The notes under the pieces are model-generated. The model ran no database searches. It had not been told where the DNA came from and was given only the letters and a program-made list of their open reading frames with translations. Below, in pieces: positions 10,042-19,029 of a DNA stretch of 64,000 nucleotides. How positions within the stretch are numbered: the first letter of the stretch is position 1; each line of letters opens with the position of its first letter. A program made the translations under genes and the position numbers. Origin of the DNA: Cohnella sp. OV330. GTDB taxonomy: Bacteria; Bacillota; Bacilli; Paenibacillales; Paenibacillaceae. The stretch covers positions 618,513 to 682,512 of the forward strand of contig NZ_FOKE01000002.1 of the NCBI RefSeq assembly GCF_900112065.1. The letters run 5' to 3'.

Positions 10042-11976
10042 TTGCTTTTACAGGCATCCGGCATCGTCAAGCACTACGGCGTCACCCCTATATTAGAAGG
10101 CGTCTCGCTGCAAATCGGCGAACGCGACCGCATCGGCCTCGTCGGCGTGAACGGGGCGGGCAAGTCCACCTTCCTTAAGATCCTGGCGGGCGAACTCGAC
10201 TCCGATCAAGGCTCGGTGTCCAAGCCGCGCGAGCTGCGGATCGGCTACTTGGCGCAAAACAGCGGGCTGGCCCCGCAGCTGACCATCCAAGAAGTGATGA
10301 ATGCCGCGTTCGGCCCGCTGCTCGAGCAGGAGCGGGCGCTCGGACGCCTCGAAGCGCGCATCGCCGATCCGGCCGAGCAAGCCGACGCAGCCCGTTACGA
10401 AGCGCTGCTCGCCCAGTACGCCGACGCGAACGACCGGTTCCGCGAGGCCGGCGGCTTTGAGATGAACAACCGCATCAAGGCCGTGCTTCACGGCATGGGC
10501 TTCGGCGACTTTTCGCGCGATACGGTCGTCTCGTCGCTGAGCGGCGGACAACGGACGCGACTCGCGCTCGCCAGGCTGCTCGTCGTGCAGCCCGAGCTGC
10601 TGCTGCTGGACGAACCGACGAACCACCTCGACATCGACACGCTGACGTGGCTTGAACAATACTTGCGCACGTACTCGGGCGCGATGGTCATCGTTTCGCA
10701 CGACCGTTATTTCTTGGACGCGACCGTCTCTTCTATTGTAGAGATCGAGCGCCATGCGGCGACGCGTTACACCGGCAATTATACGCGCTTCATGGAGCTG
10801 AAGGCTGCGGATTTCGCGCAGAAGGTCAAGCTGTACGATCAGCAGCGCAAGGAGATCCAACGGATGGAGGAGTTCATCCAGAAAAACATCGTTCGCGCGA
10901 CCACCACGCGCCGCGCGCAGAGCCGCCGGAACGCGTTGGAACGCATCGAACGGCTGGAACGTCCGGGCACGCTGAAGCAGGCGAGCTTCTCCTTCACGGC
11001 CGAACGGCGCACGGGCAAGGACGTGCTTCAGGTGTACGACGCGTCGGCTGCGCCAGTTGAAGGCATCAGCCCCTTGTTCCGGCATGCGGGCTTCGAGGCC
11101 AAACGCGGCGAGCGCATCGCTCTCCTCGGTCCCAACGGCGTCGGCAAGACGACGCTGCTGCGCGCGCTGGTCGGCCAGCTTCCGCTGACGGCGGGCACGA
11201 TCCGCTGGGGCACTGGCGTGCAGCTCGGCTATTATGACCAGGAGCAGCGCGGCCTCAATCCGGCCAATACGGTGCTTGAGGAAGTTTGGAGTCAATATCC
11301 CATGCTGCCCGAGGCTGAGATCCGTACCGTGCTCGGCAACTTTCTGTTCAGCGGGGAAGACGTCCGCAAGACCGTCGGATCGCTCAGCGGCGGGGAGAAG
11401 GCGCGCGTGGCGCTGTCCAAGCTCATGCTGATGAAGGCTAACGTACTCGTGCTCGACGAGCCGACGAACCATCTGGATCTATGGAGCCGCGAGGTGCTCG
11501 AAGGCGCCTTGGAGGAGTACGACGGCACGCTGCTGTTCGTGTCCCACGACCGTTACTTCCTGAACAGGCTCGCGGATCGCGTCGTGGAGCTCGGTCCTGA
11601 AGGGGCCGTGCATTTCCTGGGAAATTATGACGAAATGGTCGCGAAAAAGCGCGAATTGGAGGAGTGGGCAGCCGCTTCGGCCGCCGGCGGGTCTTCTTCG
11701 GCATCCGGCGCCGCCCAGTCCGCTCAGTCGCCCGTTACCGATTATGAGGCGGATAAGCAGGCCAAGCGCGAAGAGCGCGCGAAGCAGCGCAAACGGGAGC
11801 AAGCCGAAGCGGACATCTCGATGCTGGAGACGGAGATCGCGGCGCTCGAGGAAGAGATGGCGCTGCCGGAAGTTTGCACGGACTTCGTCCGGCTTCGCGA
11901 GGTTCAGTCGAAGCTGGAAGAAAAACAGCAGGCGCTAGAGACTGCCTTCGCCTTGTGGGAATCGTTGATGGAGTGA
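10042..11976 (+). CDS. ydiF: ABC-F family ATPase YdiF
   Basis: 644 aa from a TTG with GGAGGG seven bases upstream; B. subtilis YdiF is nearly the same length. There are two ABC domains without membrane helices: Walker A GVNGAGKST and GPNGVGKTT, signatures LSGGQRTRLALARLL and LSGGEKARVALSKLM, Walker B motifs followed by DEPTNHLD. The P-site tRNA interaction linker lies between them (KEIQRMEEFIQKN), and a C-terminal coiled coil is rich in Glu and Arg. ABC-F proteins act on ribosomes, resolving stalling or protecting them from antibiotics. The position next to moaC matches B. subtilis ydiF and points to a housekeeping translation factor, not acquired resistance. Confidence 0.92.
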   Translation: MLLQASGIVKHYGVTPILEGVSLQIGERDRIGLVGVNGAGKSTFLKILAGELDSDQGSVSKPRELRIGYLAQNSGLAPQLTIQEVMNAAFGPLLEQERALGRLEARIADPAEQADAARYEALLAQYADANDRFREAGGFEMNNRIKAVLHGMGFGDFSRDTVVSSLSGGQRTRLALARLLVVQPELLLLDEPTNHLDIDTLTWLEQYLRTYSGAMVIVSHDRYFLDATVSSIVEIERHAATRYTGNYTRFMELKAADFAQKVKLYDQQRKEIQRMEEFIQKNIVRATTTRRAQSRRNALERIERLERPGTLKQASFSFTAERRTGKDVLQVYDASAAPVEGISPLFRHAGFEAKRGERIALLGPNGVGKTTLLRALVGQLPLTAGTIRWGTGVQLGYYDQEQRGLNPANTVLEEVWSQYPMLPEAEIRTVLGNFLFSGEDVRKTVGSLSGGEKARVALSKLMLMKANVLVLDEPTNHLDLWSREVLEGALEEYDGTLLFVSHDRYFLNRLADRVVELGPEGAVHFLGNYDEMVAKKRELEEWAAASAAGGSSSASGAAQSAQSPVTDYEADKQAKREERAKQRKREQAEADISMLETEIAALEEEMALPEVCTDFVRLREVQSKLEEKQQALETAFALWESLME

Positions 11977-11993
11977 GCGAAGGCGCCCGTCGC

Positions 11994-12809
11994 TCAGAAT
12001 TCCGGCACCTTGCCCACGTAAAGCAAATGCGGCGACGCGCCGAGAATCGAGGGATTCTCGGCCAGTTCGACGAGAAGATCTACGATATCGCGGTATTCGG
12101 CATCGCCGCAGGCGCGCCATGCTTCCAGCTTTTCGGCTGTCATACCGCCAATGCTCTCGGAGGCGATCAGCTTCAGCGTCTCGAAGCCCATCCGCTCCAT
12201 GAACGGCACGATCCCGGCGAGCGGAAAAGCATAAGCGCCCGTAAATCGACCTTCATCCCGGTGGTTGAATACACCCGTGTCCAGAAATGCCCGGATACCC
12301 GCATAAGTGTCGCATGGCGGCCACCGATCGGGATCGAGCAAATACGTCGCCGCCTGCTTCTCGCGGGACATAAACGCCACGAACACGACGCCGCCCGGCT
12401 TCGTCACCCGACGAAGCTGCAGGGCGGCTTTTTCTCGCTCCGCCTCCCGCTGAAGGTGATACATCGGTCCCATCATCAGCGTCGCGTCGAATGATGCATC
12501 CGCGAACAGGCTTAGATCCTGCGCGTCGGCAACATGGCACCCCTCCACTCGGTCGCGCCATTCGCAAGTTTCGATGCGGCGCTCGGCATCCTCGACTAAT
12601 CGGGCCGACAGATCCGTCAGCGTGACCCGGTACCCGGCTTGCGCGAGCGCCATCGCGTATTTCCCGGAACCTGCGCCGTTGTCGAGTATGCGTCCTCCCG
12701 CGGGAATATGGCTTCCGATCACTTGCATGTTGATCAAAAACTCGATCGGTTCGCGGTCCAGCCTGCCCCACTCATCGAAATAATCGTAATACTTCAGCAT
12801 ATCGTTCAA
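11994..12809 (-). CDS. SAM-dependent methyltransferase, class I
   Basis: 271 aa. SAM motif I is RILDNGAGSGKYAMALAQAG, followed by VTLTDLSARLVEDAE (acidic residue binding the ribose) and the post-motif segment SFDATLMMGPMYHL. The PMYHL signature is common in YafE/UbiE-like small-molecule methyltransferases. The TTG at 12809 is chosen because GGGGGGAG stands five bases before it; the ATG three codons later is too far from that site. It is convergent with ydiF, 17 bp apart, with no obvious terminator. Substrate unknown. Confidence 0.8.
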   Translation of the reverse strand: MNDMLKYYDYFDEWGRLDREPIEFLINMQVIGSHIPAGGRILDNGAGSGKYAMALAQAGYRVTLTDLSARLVEDAERRIETCEWRDRVEGCHVADAQDLSLFADASFDATLMMGPMYHLQREAEREKAALQLRRVTKPGGVVFVAFMSREKQAATYLLDPDRWPPCDTYAGIRAFLDTGVFNHRDEGRFTGAYAFPLAGIVPFMERMGFETLKLIASESIGGMTAEKLEAWRACGDAEYRDIVDLLVELAENPSILGASPHLLYVGKVPEF

Positions 12810-12858
12810 GTTGACTCCCCCCTTTACGCAATCATTCACAAAAAATTTATAAAATCGG

Positions 12859-13120
12859 TTATTCACAACTTTATCCACGATTAACCTTTGACTTCGGTAT
12901 TATCGGCGGCAAGCTTTTAGTCGAGTAAAAGGCCTCAGATCGCACTATTCTACAATTAATCGGGCCATAAGAAACTTTGCTTTCCCAAGTTACCCCCACA
13001 ATCCCCAATTTCGATGCGACTGTAATGAAAATGTAATCCACGTTTTCAAAATTACGCAGCGTTTACTCTCCCAACACATTTCGGACGCTTATCCCCATTA
13101 CACACAGGGGGTGTGGATAA
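12859..13120. other. Intergenic cluster of DnaA-box-like nonamers
   Basis: Between the methyltransferase and leuA are TTATTCACA (12859-12867), TTATCCACG (12871-12879), TTATCCCCA (13089-13097) and the perfect inverted box TGTGGATAA (13112-13120). The first three differ from TTATCCACA by one base each. No gene was found in the interval 12810-13178. A cluster of DnaA sites outside oriC may titrate or control DnaA, or may be chance. Confidence 0.35.
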
Positions 13121-13178
13121 CTTTGCCCACACCCTCCATGCGCTGATTTGGGAGCTGCAGCCATTGACTTTTACACGA

Positions 13179-14828
13179 TCAGGCTCTTGATTCCGTCCTT
13201 CGCTCTACCCCGACAGCCATCATCGCGCTATTGCAGGCCGCTACGTACGCACGGGCAGCCGCCAGTATAATGTCCCTATGGATGGCCGTTCCGCGGAATC
13301 GTCTCCCCGCTTGCCGCACGGTAACGACAGCTTCGCCCGCAGCGTCTTCGCCGGTTGACAGGGAGTGCAGTTCCAAATCTTCAAAAGAGGCGTCTGCCGG
13401 CATCGCTTCCCGGATGCAACGGATGACGCTCTCCAACGGTCCTTCGCCGGCTCCCGTGTAGGTACGTTCACTGCCGTCTTCATTCCTCCGGATCGTCACC
13501 GAAGCGATTCGCGTGCGGTTCGTGCCAGCCAGTACCTGCAGGTCGACGAGCGCATAAGGCTCGATTTGCGTCTGCGTCGATTCGCCGATCAAGCGGAGCA
13601 GGACGTCGTCCGTTACGATCTTGGTCTCGTCCGCTTTGGCCTTGAATCGCGCGTATACGTCCTCCAGCTCCTTGTCCGCCAGGTCGATTCCGTAATCCGC
13701 CGCTCGGTGCTTGATCGCATGCCGTCCCGAATGCTTGCCCAAAATGATCATGCTTCGCGGAATTCCCATCGCTTCGGGATCCATGATTTCGTAAGTGTTG
13801 CGGTTTTTCAACAGGCCGTCCTGATGGATGCCCGATTCGTGCTGGAAAGCATTGCGACCGACGATGGGCTTGTTGAAGGAGATCGGGAAGTGCATCGCGC
13901 GACTGACCATTCGCGACGTCTCGAAAATTTCGGAGGAGCGGATGCCCGTCTCTACGCCCAGCGCTTCGCCACGCGTCTCGATCGCCATCACGAGCTCCTC
14001 GAGCGCGCAGTTGCCGGCGCGTTCGCCAACGCCGTTGACGCTTACCTCGACATGCGTGGCGCCGTGACGGATCGCGGCCAAGCTGTTAGCCAGCGCCATG
14101 CCGAGATCGTTGTGGCAGTGCGCGCTATAATCGACCTTTTCGCCGCCTCGGACATGCTGCCTGACCGCGCTGAACAGCGGACCGAACTCATCGGGCAGCG
14201 CATAGCCCATCGTATCCGGAATGTTGATGATCGTGGCGCCTTCGTCGATCGCAGCCTCGATAATTCGGTACAGGAATTCCCGATCGGACCGAGAGGCATC
14301 CATAGGCGAAAATTCGAGCGCGTCGACGAACTGCTTGCCGTAGGCAATCATTTCGCGCACCTGATTCACCACTTCGTCCTGCGTTTTGCGCAGCTGGTAA
14401 TCGAGATGGATCTGCGACGAGGAAATAAAGAGGTGCAGACGCCTGAACGCCGCGTCGGCCGTCGCCGCTACGGCCGCGTCGATATCGCCGCGGACGCAGC
14501 GGGCGAAGCCGCAGATCTCCGTCTGCTGCAGCTCCCGCGAGATCTGGCGGATCGCTTCGAACTCGCCGGGACTCGACACGGCGAAGCCGGGTTCGATCGT
14601 ATCCACGCCCAGCCGCGCCAGCTGCCGAGCGATGACGATCTTCTGCTCCGGTCGCAGCGAAGCGCCCGGCGCCTGCTCGCCGTCGCGCAGCGTGGTATCG
14701 AAAATCCGGATTTTCTTTTTGGCAGCGGGCTCCGCAGAAAACGTTGACTGGGCAATCTGGGCGAGTGAAACGGCATTCGAGAGCTTAGTTGCGGCGTTCG
14801 AAGCTTGCTTGTCGTTGGATGGCGTCAT
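13179..14828 (-). CDS. leuA: 2-isopropylmalate synthase LeuA
   Basis: 549 aa. After a roughly 40-residue N-terminal extension rich in Ala and Ser, the catalytic barrel begins with IRIFDTTLRDGEQAPGAS and contains the metal-binding HCHNDLG and NGVGERAGN motifs; the C-terminal LeuA dimer/regulatory domain (QVLAGTNRTRIASVTI onward) is complete, so leucine feedback inhibition is likely. It condenses acetyl-CoA with 2-oxoisovalerate, the first step of leucine synthesis. The ATG at 14828 is preceded by GGAGG. Expression is controlled by two promoters, a GlnR/TnrA-like box and two T-box leaders upstream, all of which fit leucine synthesis. Confidence 0.94.
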   Translation of the reverse strand: MTPSNDKQASNAATKLSNAVSLAQIAQSTFSAEPAAKKKIRIFDTTLRDGEQAPGASLRPEQKIVIARQLARLGVDTIEPGFAVSSPGEFEAIRQISRELQQTEICGFARCVRGDIDAAVAATADAAFRRLHLFISSSQIHLDYQLRKTQDEVVNQVREMIAYGKQFVDALEFSPMDASRSDREFLYRIIEAAIDEGATIINIPDTMGYALPDEFGPLFSAVRQHVRGGEKVDYSAHCHNDLGMALANSLAAIRHGATHVEVSVNGVGERAGNCALEELVMAIETRGEALGVETGIRSSEIFETSRMVSRAMHFPISFNKPIVGRNAFQHESGIHQDGLLKNRNTYEIMDPEAMGIPRSMIILGKHSGRHAIKHRAADYGIDLADKELEDVYARFKAKADETKIVTDDVLLRLIGESTQTQIEPYALVDLQVLAGTNRTRIASVTIRRNEDGSERTYTGAGEGPLESVIRCIREAMPADASFEDLELHSLSTGEDAAGEAVVTVRQAGRRFRGTAIHRDIILAAARAYVAACNSAMMAVGVERRTESRA

Positions 14829-14944
14829 GTTAAAACCTCCATTTTGGTGTGAATATTCAGAATCGTCAGAATCGGGATGGGGCAACGGGTGAAGCCCTGC
14901 CTCCTGGCACGGTGCCTCCCCAAGGCAAGTGAACGGTGAACAAT

Positions 14945-15255
14945 ACAAAAAGCCCGTCGTCTCCCTGTCAAAAGAGACGACGGGCTACAAAAGCCGCCGC
15001 GGTACCACTCTCATTGAAGCGCAATCAAGCGCTCCCTCTCGATGCGCCGCCCAAGGCTCTTTTCCCTTGGACGACGGCGCCCTGTACCGGGGGCCGGCCG
15101 TATGATCGTACTGCCGCCGCACCTGTTCGTGCGTTCGGGTTCCGCTCATCCGCTCCCAGGCGAGTTCGGATGCCCGTCGGCTGCGTCGCACCAACCCGCA
15201 GCTCTCTGCATTTCCCGGGCCAATCCTACTGCTCCTGTTCTTCGCGTTGATCACG
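14945..15255 (-). promoter_or_regulatory. T-box riboswitch 1 (proximal), leucine type
   Basis: In minus-strand sense this shows a Stem I with AGTAGG and CAGAGAGCTGCGGG elements, a specifier region GAACTCGCC (candidate Leu codon CUC), the T-box AGAGTGGTACCGCG at 14998-15011, and a 13-bp terminator AGCCCGTCGTCTC/GAGACGACGGGCT at 14951-14986 ending in TTTTT. The T-box UGGU would pair with ACCA, which fits the A discriminator of tRNA-Leu. Uncharged tRNA would favour readthrough into leuA. Confidence 0.9.
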
Positions 15256-15302
15256 TTATGCCGTTTTTATGCCTTTTCCCAACGGCAAGCGATGCCCGCA
15301 AA

Positions 15303-15600
15303 AACACAAAGCCCGCCGCCTCCTAAGAGACGGCGGGCTCCAAAGCCTACCGCGGTACCACTCTCGTTGACGATCGTCCCGGCCGCCGAAGCGGGCGAAC
15401 GAAGGTCCACCTTAGCAGCAGCGCGATAAACGCACCGCCGCGCCCTCTGACGGAGGCTAACCGTATGGACCTAACGCGCTATCGGCGCTCAGTCCATCCG
15501 CTCCCGGGCGAGTTCGGGGTTGCCGTCCGCTGCGTCGCACCGACCCGCAGCTCTCTGATTCAGGCGAATTCCCTACTGTTCCCGTTCAACGCGTTTTACG
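15303..15600 (-). promoter_or_regulatory. T-box riboswitch 2 (distal), leucine type
   Basis: A second complete T-box leader lies upstream of the first: AGTAGGGAATTCG and CAGAGAGCTGCGGG in Stem I, GAACTCGCC again as the specifier region, T-box motif at 15351-15364, and its own terminator GCCCGCCGTCTC/GAGGCGGCGGGC at 15311-15338 followed by TTTGTGTTTTTG. It is close in sequence to the proximal copy, which suggests tandem duplication. Confidence 0.9.
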
Positions 15601-15618
15601 CGTGTTTGATTGGTCATT

Positions 15619-15648
15619 ATTATATGCGGGCTGCAGAGCGGAAGTCAA
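15619..15648 (-). promoter_or_regulatory. Promoter P2 of the leuA leader
   Basis: TTGACT and a perfect TATAAT are separated by 18 bases, just before the distal T-box. Confidence 0.85.
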
Positions 15649-15816
15649 CACGCTTTTCGCAGACAATTTGCAGCGGAGCCGTTCTTGCTTTACCGGCCTG
15701 ATCGCAAAACATGGATCGGGCGAAGCGGCGGTCAAGACGACGAAGAAAAGCGCCGGAACGATCGACGGGGTCGGTGTCGAGTCGTTCAAGCGCTTTTCAA
15801 AAGGGGGTATGCCATT

Positions 15817-15859
15817 ACTTTAACATGGCTGCAGGTTTATGTCAACTAAGTTTACATAA
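15817..15859 (-). promoter_or_regulatory. Promoter P1 overlapped by a GlnR/TnrA-like palindrome
   Basis: TTGACA (15840-15845) and TAAAGT (15817-15822), 17 bases apart, read toward leuA. The -35 lies inside a 23-bp near-perfect palindrome at 15837-15859 whose core TGTCAACTAAGTTTACA fits the GlnR/TnrA pattern TGTNA-N7-TNACA. TnrA represses ilv-leu in B. subtilis (known); repression of leuA by nitrogen status here is inference. The interval 15649-15816 would be untranslated leader. Confidence 0.6.
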
Positions 15860-15881
15860 AAAAATTAAACCTGACATGAAC

Positions 15882-16928
15882 CTAAGAATTAACGGACCAC
15901 TCCTCCAGCGACACCTGCGCGGAAGCTGCCAGATCCAGCGACGAGAACTGTCCCCTGCGCCACTTCAGTTCAGCGGCGGCGCCGATCATAGCCGCGTTGT
16001 CGCTGCACAACGACATCGGCGGCACGAGCATCGGCAATCCGGCTTCCTCGCAGCGCGCGGCCAGCCGCTCGCGGATGCCCCGGTTGGCCGCGACGCCGCC
16101 GCACAGCAGCAGCTGGCGGGCGCCGAACTCGGCAGCCGCCTTCATCGCCTTCGTCGTCACGACGTCGACGACCGAGTTTTGGAACCCCCGGGCAAGCGCC
16201 GCGAAATCGGGGTCCAGCCCTTTCATCTTGGTCCGGTTAATCTCCGCAAGTACGGCCGACTTCAATCCGCTGAAGCTGAAGTCGTACGAGTCTTCCTCCA
16301 GCCAGGCGCGAGGCAGCACGATCTCTTCCTCGGACTGCTGCGCCAGCTTGTCCACGTGCGGCCCTCCCGGATAGGGGAAGGACAGCGCGCGCGCGACTTT
16401 GTCGTAAGCCTCGCCGACCGCGTCGTCCCGCGTGCGGCCGACAATGCGGAAGACGCCTTCCTCCGGGAGGAGCACCAGCTCGGTGTGTCCTCCCGATACG
16501 ACGAGCGCCAGCGCGGGGTATACGATGTCTCCGACGAGGCGATTCGCATAGATATGCCCCGCGATATGATGCGTGCCGATCAACGGAACGTCCAGCGCGA
16601 GCGCCAGCGCCTTGGCCGCCACGACGCCGACCAGCAGCGCGCCGATCAGGCCCGGTCCCTGCGTGACGGCGACCGCGTCGATGTCCCGCCTGGATACGCC
16701 GGCCTCCGTCAACGCCTCCTGAACGATCATCGTGATGCTCTCGACATGCTTGCGCGAAGCGATCTCCGGCACGACGCCGCCGAAGCGCCGATGCGTCTCG
16801 ATCTGGCTGGAGACGATGTTGGAGAGCACCTCGCGTCCGCCTCGCACGACGGCGGCGGACGTTTCGTCGCAACTCGTTTCTATAGCGAGCAGCATGCTTC
16901 CGTCCTTCTTTTCCGATGCGCCCGTCAT
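15882..16928 (-). CDS. tsaD: tRNA N6-threonylcarbamoyladenosine transferase TsaD
   Basis: 348 aa, the normal length. The Kae1/TsaD fold begins LLAIETSCDETSAAVV; the metal site is HHIAGH, and LVVSGGHTELVLL and LLLCGGVAANRGIRERL are family signatures. With TsaB and TsaE it transfers threonylcarbamoyl to A37 of ANN-decoding tRNAs. The ATG at 16928 overlaps the rimI stop (ATGA). It is the last gene of tsaE-tsaB-rimI-tsaD, the Bacillus order. No clear intrinsic terminator was seen before the leuA control region. Confidence 0.97.
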   Translation of the reverse strand: MTGASEKKDGSMLLAIETSCDETSAAVVRGGREVLSNIVSSQIETHRRFGGVVPEIASRKHVESITMIVQEALTEAGVSRRDIDAVAVTQGPGLIGALLVGVVAAKALALALDVPLIGTHHIAGHIYANRLVGDIVYPALALVVSGGHTELVLLPEEGVFRIVGRTRDDAVGEAYDKVARALSFPYPGGPHVDKLAQQSEEEIVLPRAWLEEDSYDFSFSGLKSAVLAEINRTKMKGLDPDFAALARGFQNSVVDVVTTKAMKAAAEFGARQLLLCGGVAANRGIRERLAARCEEAGLPMLVPPMSLCSDNAAMIGAAAELKWRRGQFSSLDLAASAQVSLEEWSVNS

Positions 16929-17413
16929 GACGACATTCCCCCGCGCTCCCGGCCAAGCGACGGATCCAGGTCCGCCCACATGATGAGCGCATCCTCGTTG
17001 TTGTCCGAATAATAGCCCGGACGAAGACCTGCCGGACCGAAGCCGAGCTTGCGGTAGAGCCGCTGCGCGCGGTCGTTGGTCACTCTCACCTCGAGCGTCA
17101 TGCGCGCCGCCCCGAGCCAGGCCGCGGTTCGCATCAGTTCGCGCATCAGCCGCTCCCCGAGCCCCTTGCCGCGATACGCCTCGCGGACCGCGATGTTCGT
17201 CACGTGCGCCTCGTCCACGATAAGCCACATCCCGCCGTAGCCCAGCACTTCGTCGCCCTTGGACATCACCATATACTTGGCGAACAAGTTTTGCGTCAGC
17301 TCGTTATGAAAGGCCTCCGGCGTCCACGGCGCGGTAAACGCCTCGCGCTCGATCTCTACGATGGCGTCGATGTCGGCCAGCGTCATCGACCGGAATTCGA
17401 TCTTGTCGTTCAA
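16925..17413 (-). CDS. rimI: Ribosomal protein S18-alanine N-acetyltransferase RimI
   Basis: 162-aa GNAT acetyltransferase. The acetyl-CoA loop is VREAYRGKGLGERLMREL, with VTNIAV before it and LYRKLGFGPAG after it, as in RimI. It acetylates the N-terminus of S18 in model species. The start is a TTG at 17413 that overlaps the tsaB stop (TTGA) and has GGAGGGAC upstream. It ends by overlapping tsaD. Confidence 0.93.
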   Translation of the reverse strand: MNDKIEFRSMTLADIDAIVEIEREAFTAPWTPEAFHNELTQNLFAKYMVMSKGDEVLGYGGMWLIVDEAHVTNIAVREAYRGKGLGERLMRELMRTAAWLGAARMTLEVRVTNDRAQRLYRKLGFGPAGLRPGYYSDNNEDALIMWADLDPSLGRERGGMSS

Positions 17414-18213
17414 GCCTGTCCCTCCGTCCGAGCGCCGCCGCCGAGCTTCGTCTCGGCTTCGGTCAGCTGCGTGTAGTTGGGCGCGAAGCGATGAACGTCG
17501 TCGACGAGCCCCCGTACCAGTCGTTCCGCCGCCAGGCGCCCCATCTCGCCCGCGTCCATCGTCAGCGGCATCGCGACGGCGCCTTGAAGCGCCGCTAGCG
17601 CATCCGCATGCGGACCGGTCTCGCCGACGAACGAGAGCACCGCGCCCGCTTCGGCCGCGCTCGCGGCAAGGGAAGGGCCCCACTCGCCGATGAGGCGAAT
17701 CGCGTCTTCGTCGAGCCTGCGCCAGACGGATCCGTCGGCCGTCTCGAAGCGCGCGCCGTAAACCTGACCGCGCCGCGCGTCCATGATCGGGACGATCCAA
17801 ACCGGCTGCCCCGCATGGCGCGCGGCGAACGGTTCCGCCTCCGGAGCCTGTTTTTCGCCGCGCAAATAAGGCCCTGCCGCCATCGCGAGCGTCTCGAGGC
17901 TAGAGAGACCGACGAGCGGCTTGTCCCAAGCCCAAGCCAGCGTCTTGGCCGCGGACACCCCGATGCGCACGCCCGTATACGAACCCGGGCCCTGCCCGAC
18001 CGCGATCGCGTCGATCTCTCCGCCGCCCGCCTCTTCAAGCAGCGCTTTGAGATCGGAAACGATGCGCACGGCGTGGTTGCGCTCGGCATGCGAGTGCCGG
18101 CTCGCCAGCACCTCCGCGCCCCGGCAGACCGACGCGGCCAGCACGGCCGTAGACGTGTCGAAGCACAGCATCAGCGGATTTTCGCCTGCCGTCCTTTTAT
18201 CCGTTAACGTCAT
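17410..18213 (-). CDS. tsaB: tRNA t6A biosynthesis protein TsaB
   Basis: 267 aa with the ASKHA start MLCFDTSTAVLAASVCRG, the family stretch IDAIAVGQGPGSYTGVRIGV and the WIVPIMDARRGQVYGARF segment. TsaB is the non-catalytic partner that holds TsaD and TsaE together. Start 18213 has AGGAGG upstream and overlaps the end of tsaE by 17 bp. The C-terminal extension (about residues 225-267) with ADVHRFAPNYTQ-like content is usual in Bacilli. Confidence 0.95.
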   Translation of the reverse strand: MTLTDKRTAGENPLMLCFDTSTAVLAASVCRGAEVLASRHSHAERNHAVRIVSDLKALLEEAGGGEIDAIAVGQGPGSYTGVRIGVSAAKTLAWAWDKPLVGLSSLETLAMAAGPYLRGEKQAPEAEPFAARHAGQPVWIVPIMDARRGQVYGARFETADGSVWRRLDEDAIRLIGEWGPSLAASAAEAGAVLSFVGETGPHADALAALQGAVAMPLTMDAGEMGRLAAERLVRGLVDDVHRFAPNYTQLTEAETKLGGGARTEGQA

Positions 18214-18739
18214 CGCCGCTTCCCTCCTCCTTGGCCGTTCGAAGCCCAAGCTCCCTGCACCACGCCTCGTATCGAGCGCCGATCGGCTCGCAGGAAGCCA
18301 GCCTGCTCTCGGGGCCGGTCAGCTCGAGCCGGATATGCAGGCGTTCGGGAGGCAGCAGCGGTTCGACGAGCGAAGCCCACTCGACGAGCGAGACGCCTTT
18401 GCCCTCGAAGTATTCGTCCAGCCCCAGCTCGTCGGCTTCTTCGATCGACAAGCGGTACACGTCCATATGATAAAGCGGCAATCGGCCGCCCTCGTACTCC
18501 TTGACGATCGTAAACGTCGGGCTGTTCACCATCCCGGGCACGCCTAGCCCGGCCGCGAACGCCTTCGCGAAGCGGGTCTTGCCCGCGCCGAGATCGCCGT
18601 CCAGCGCGATCAGCGCGCCGGGGACGCACAGGTCCGCCAGCCGTTCGGCAAAACGCACCGTATCCGCCTCGGACCGCAGCTCCAGCACGAATCGTCCGGC
18701 GCCGGCGGCTTGTCCGCCGCCCTCGCTCCAGTCGTGCAT
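18197..18739 (-). CDS. tsaE: tRNA t6A biosynthesis ATPase TsaE
   Basis: 180 aa. The P-loop is DGDLGAGKTRFAKAFA, the switch region NSPTFTIVKEY, and Walker B-like LPLYHMDVYRL; VSLVEWA follows. All are TsaE signatures. It hydrolyses ATP to reset the TsaBD complex. First gene of the t6A operon. There is a short N-terminal extension (MHDWSEGGGQAAG); the ATG at 18739 is the first good start. Confidence 0.95.
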   Translation of the reverse strand: MHDWSEGGGQAAGAGRFVLELRSEADTVRFAERLADLCVPGALIALDGDLGAGKTRFAKAFAAGLGVPGMVNSPTFTIVKEYEGGRLPLYHMDVYRLSIEEADELGLDEYFEGKGVSLVEWASLVEPLLPPERLHIRLELTGPESRLASCEPIGARYEAWCRELGLRTAKEEGSGDDVNG

Positions 18740-19029
18740 GTCGATCGTTCTCCTTCAATGCGGACTGTCCGCAGGTTGTCCTTAATTATATCGGTGCAAG
18801 GGCGAACTTGCAAAGCGAAGAAGGGCGCGAAGGATAGGAGAATAGTAATGGATCCGAAGACGTTCCATGTAAGTCAATGCAACTTCGAGCCATCGGCGTG
18901 CCATCACGGGAATAAGTTCTTGCATCCGCGAATAACCCCTCAGATGGATCTTCGAACTGGGTCCTGTTCATCCAATCATGTATACATCTCCACCGCCTCT
19001 ATTTGCCTTGGGAGAGCGCACGCTGGACC
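18740..19029. other. Upstream region of tsaE, no gene seen
   Basis: No convincing coding frame. The last 38 bases (18992-19029) are a decayed extra unit of the repeat array that follows. Confidence 0.5.

Noticed and set aside
10093..11472. 459-codon minus-strand frame opposite ydiF
   Set aside because: Shadow of the ABC-F gene; its low-complexity Arg/Leu/Gln content resembles no family.
15586..15789. 67-codon frame between the two leuA promoters
   Set aside because: It would overlap promoter P2 and the T-box leader; only a TTG start without a ribosome site is present.
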